This document shows positions 60,701-64,000 of a stretch of 64,000 nucleotides of DNA, one piece after another. The DNA is from Takakia lepidozioides (lineage: Eukaryota; Streptophyta; Takakiopsida; Takakiales; Takakiaceae): assembly GCA_030704615.1 (NCBI GenBank), contig CM060731.1, forward strand, positions 15,810,001 through 15,874,000, in the 5' to 3' direction. The position numbers and the translations under genes were made by a program. The notes below the pieces were generated by a model. That model made no database searches. It saw only the letters and a program-made list of their open reading frames with translations, and had not been told where the DNA came from. Numbering within the stretch: the first letter of the stretch is position 1; each line of letters begins with the position of its first letter.

Positions 60701-61513
60701 TTGAGATGAGAGAGCGGATTGTTGAAGAGAAGAATACACTCGAGGCACGGAAATTTGTGCCGGGTGACTAGGTGGAAGGGGCTGTAGCCCTGAGTTGCGA
60801 GGAGGTGCTCTATGCATAACAGGCCTTTGGAGCGCTGCGTGTGACTGCGACAGTACACCTTTCTCCTGGGGACTGATTTGAATTCTTTGTGTGGATTGTG
60901 GCTTACCCTGCTGAATTGTCGTAACAGAAGAAGGGCCAGCTTGCAGTTGACCCATGTTGGCTAATGGTCTGGTTAACGCAGCTTGCGCTCGCCCTTCCAA
61001 TGTCCCCTCCTGTGATTGCAGATTAATCTGAACCTGAGGACGGGGAAATCTGGAGGAGGCGGGTGCCAGCATAGACTGTGCAGACTGCTGGTGTGGGCGA
61101 GGATTCCCCCCTGCCCCCAATTTCTGCGCGAGCCGCTGTTGTGTTGAAGCACTTGATGATGCCTCTTTCGGTAGAGCATTCGGGTTCACCGCTACACTTT
61201 GACCTAGGGGCTGACTACAACCAGCTTTCTGAGGTTGCGGTTGCTGCTGCCGAGGAACTACTAGATTTGCCATTGCCGCCTGCGCTTGTCCAGGTAAGGC
61301 AGAGGCAGGCATGGCCGTGAGTAGGGAGACTGCATTCTCGACGCAAGCCACCTGACCGGGGCCAAGCCCCGACTCATGGCGACGCCCATGCACTTCACCA
61401 TCACCTGCAGGCAGCTTACCAGGAGCAGGAGCGCATGCAGGCACAGCGCCTCCATTCTGCGTCAGCACTTTGATCCTCACATCACTCTCTGTCGAAATTC
61501 CCCCGCTTGCCAT
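57751..61513 (-). CDS. Q/P-rich protein with LIN37-like C-terminal block (tentative)
   Basis: Seven exons join in phase to 460 residues: 61513-60554, 60412-60348, 60014-59966, 59453-59367, 58787-58668, 57990-57905 and 57766-57751. The first 320 residues are Gln/Pro/Ala/Ser-rich and low in predicted structure. The C-terminal ~110 residues are conserved-looking: TSLYALCRRWVRNDVPRKDQ, then PGLWDCVIPLPRPL, an acidic linker, and LTEDQLLQSYIRKFKNVRKR. From memory the Leu-Tyr-x-x-Cys-Arg-x-Trp motif and the basic end suit LIN37 of the DREAM/MuvB cell-cycle complex; this is not certain. An alternative donor at 59978 would shorten exon 3 by 12 nt in frame. The start ATG is followed by GCA. The last exon encodes only RFRAR and the stop. 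Confidence 0.7.
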
Positions 61514-64000
61514 CTGCTTCTCCTTCTAGTCCATCCCCCACTCCTTCAACCAATCCTTACTCCATCCTAAGCCGGAAACGAGACCACGGTTTGAAAAACT
61601 GACACTCCTTTCGAAACCCAACCTGGAATTTCTCTCGAATTGTGATCCTGATGCGGGTTTGCGCTCCGTGTGAGGACAGACCGTAGGGCTCCCCGCAAGC
61701 CTGGATGGAGCTGAAGATCCCTCCCCCTTGTCTCTCCCTCTCTCTCTCTCCCTCCACGCACACAAGCAGAGCTGCAGTTCAAACGCAGTGACGCACGACA
61801 CCACGTTGGCGCCCACCCTTCGTAGCCTAGGGCTTACTCGTAACTGCTCTCGGGCTCAAATCCTGCCGACCCCATATTTTTGTGTCCCACAAGCACCATA
61901 ACACTAAAGTAGAAAAGATTGTAACCCAAAGGAGCCGATATGTGGGTCTCGTGTCTCATATTATTGGGTCTTCAGCTCTTTCCTCTATGCTGAAGCGAGA
62001 CACGAGTTTACTTTGGTAGTTTTGATGGGGCGTAAGTTGTCTCTCTGTTATGGTGAACAGACAGCGTCCGCTGAGCTTGCTTGGATAGCTTTGATGTAAG
62101 CACACATGAACGGAAAGGAAAGGAAAGGAGGAGAGGAGGAGAGTTGTACGACAGGACTCAGGACGCAGGGCTCTGGAGGCAATTCGGCCTTGTTCCTCAC
62201 ATGCTGCGGGATGAAGAACAAAACGATCTGTGCTCAAACGGGCGCTAGGTACCGCTCGGGTGAATACTCTTATCTCTCTTTCTCGTTTCTTTCTTCCTCT
62301 TGTCCCTTAAGCTCTTTGAGCTTCCAGGGGACGTTACAAGGACCATTTTATTTCTACTCCCGTCCAGGGTTCTCTTGCCCGCTATGTCTGACCAGCGCCA
62401 TTGTCGATGTTTGCAGGTCAAGTGCAACACCTCAAAGAACACACATCTGAAGCTTCAAGCGACGCTTTAGGAACTGCTTTATGAATCCATAAGAACGCTA
62501 CAAACGTTCTCTTTGTGGAACTCAAATATTTCGATGCAACCTTAACTACAGGTACTGAAGGTCATAAGGTCACTTGAATTTCGCGAATCTTGAGACTGCT
62601 TTCCACCGGGCTATGTCTCGGTTTGCAGAAAGTGCAAGAAGAAGCAAAAATGGAAATACGGTCCCATTTGTGGTTGATGTACAAGTGAAATTAACTTATC
62701 CGCACTGTCCGATTAAAACAATGTCTAGAATGTGTCACTTTTTCTCTCTTTGGGGCTCGTTTAGGAGGGGGTTGGTAGAGCATGAGCACACCGGTGAGCA
62801 CAAATGGCCTGAGCGCACAAGAAAACGGAGGCGTGAGCTCAAAAACACGGCCATAGGGTACATTTGTTTGCACGGAAATCGAATAGGGTTCCAAAATAGC
62901 GAAAATGTTACTTCCGCACCTATCTGAGTTTCTATTCTGTCCCTAAATCCTAATGAAAATAGGCACCCGAAATATGTATCTCAAGCTCCAAGTTCCACAT
63001 ATCTACAGCTGTGGTATCCTACAAAAAAAATAACACGTTAGGGAAAAATAAAGTCACAATAGCATCAAAACATAAATACCAAACAATAATTGAACAATTT
63101 AATATAATGAGGCAAACAACGAGTTTCGCCAGCAAAAATTTTAGGTGTCGTTGCGTAGGTCATTATCCAATGGTTTCGTGGGCGAAACAAAGTGTGTTTG
63201 AAAACACAATGTGAAGTTACCGTTGTGTATGTCATTGTCGAATGTTTTTTTTTGTTGGCGAAATAAATGTAGTTCTTTTTGGAATTGCTTTGTGCGTACT
63301 GCGGAATGCACCCATGCTTTCGTGGGCAAAACAAAATGAAATTCTTGTTTCGCGTATTGCTGATATGATCGAGTGTCACCTGCACTTGACTAAATTCCCC
63401 CGTATCAAAGCGATGGATTTTTTTGATGCATAAGGCACTGACCGGATATTGCTTATGCCCCAACTTTGTTTGCCTTGTGCTCACATAAGCACAATTTGGT
63501 CTGTGAGCACAAATTTCAAATTTTAGTTTCGTCGTAGCATCTTTTTGGGAATATTTGCGGAATTTCCGTCATTTTCTCTTCTGTTCACATGAGCACGTGC
63601 ACAGAGGCGTGAGCGTGCTCACGTGCTACCCAACCTCATTTAGGAGAGAGAGAGGACTTTGACCGAAGCCAGCATAATTAAGCGACACTTGACGTTCCGA
63701 CTATTGTCCGTCATTGGCTATATGTAGAGCAATTTCTTAACGAGGGATTCTTTGGAAGGTCCAAAAATAAGAGATGGAAGGTCGGACAAATGGGATGGCG
63801 CAAAAAGGGGTGTGGATGCGGGTAATTTGGCTTGTGAGGTGTTAAGTGAAGCGAGAAAGAAGGCCCTTTTTTTCTTTTTTTTTTAAGAATGAGGGTGGGC
63901 CCTCCTTCTAGTTCTAGAGCTTTCCATAAGGAGGATGAGGCAGTTGGCCCTTCTAGAAGGCTCCACCACCGCCCTGAGAGACTTATATAAAGAAGGTTGG
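61514..64000. other. Intergenic, promoter side of the LIN37-like gene
   Basis: A (CT)n-rich leader-like stretch lies at 61725-61760. Around 63150-63340 three imperfect copies of TTCGTGGGCGAAACAAA-like sequence occur. GTGAGC/GCTCAC motifs are frequent at 62780-62840 and 63585-63630. A diverged copy of the short retroposon-like unit is near 63644. No exon could be supported. Confidence 0.5.
63644..63700 (+). mobile_element. Diverged copy of the short retroposon-like unit
   Basis: GAGAGAGAGAGGACTTTGAC, then CGAAGCCAGCATAATTAAGC and GACACTTGACG follow the order of the units at 22464 and 38369 with several changes. No clear target duplication. Confidence 0.5.

Noticed and set aside
1-64000. CRISPR arrays, bacterial operons or phage genes
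   Set aside because: All supported genes are spliced eukaryotic genes; no spacer-repeat arrays or polycistronic layout is visible.

Overview
This window is nuclear DNA of a eukaryote of the green plant lineage. Every gene has GT-AG introns. The products include a MAP70 microtubule-associated protein, a plastid beta-carotene hydroxylase and a plant-type PRP40. A nuclear, spliced M23 peptidase with a cyanobacterial-like layout points to a streptophyte, probably a non-seed land plant or a close algal relative; the species itself cannot be named from the sequence. I assembled exons by hand from reading frame, splice sites and remembered family conservation. All the assembled reading frames close in phase from ATG to stop.

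Layout. Seven of the eight genes are on the minus strand. (1) 1580-7370: Ig-like plus M23 metallopeptidase, 7 exons, with a stack of LINE fragments in its last intron. (2) 8439-10848: conserved plant protein of unknown function with a C-terminal membrane anchor, 4 exons. (3) 11728-15220: beta-carotene 3-hydroxylase, 7 exons. (4) 15.2-26.2 kb: a repeat-rich block without a recognised host gene. It holds hairpin repeats, a GTGAGCG-rich minisatellite, perfect palindromes in telomere-like A/C-rich DNA, a decayed L1-type LINE with a 756-bp tandem duplication in its reverse transcriptase, and a hAT-type non-autonomous element with a perfect 8-bp target duplication. (5) 26498-27317: a 76-residue SVIP-like small protein, divergent from (6) 28148-30807 (plus strand), an unrecognised coiled-coil protein. 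(7) 32520-36927: MAP70, 11 exons. (8) 42369-55935: PRP40 U1 snRNP factor, 29 exons. (9) 57751-61513: a Q/P-rich protein with a C-terminal block that resembles LIN37 of the DREAM/MuvB complex, 7 exons. The numbered list includes the repeat block as item 4.

The genes do not form a pathway. They are ordinary dispersed nuclear genes for plastid wall or pigment functions, microtubules, splicing and perhaps cell-cycle transcription. Mobile DNA explains much of the rest. One LINE family has left 5'-truncated copies in at least seven places, mostly introns, two of them with clear 15-17 bp target duplications and none with a poly(A) tail. A second, very short family (about 45-65 bp, purine-rich start, conserved core with a small hairpin) is present at five sites, three of them flanked by target duplications. 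I do not recognise this family, and it is the best candidate here for something undescribed.
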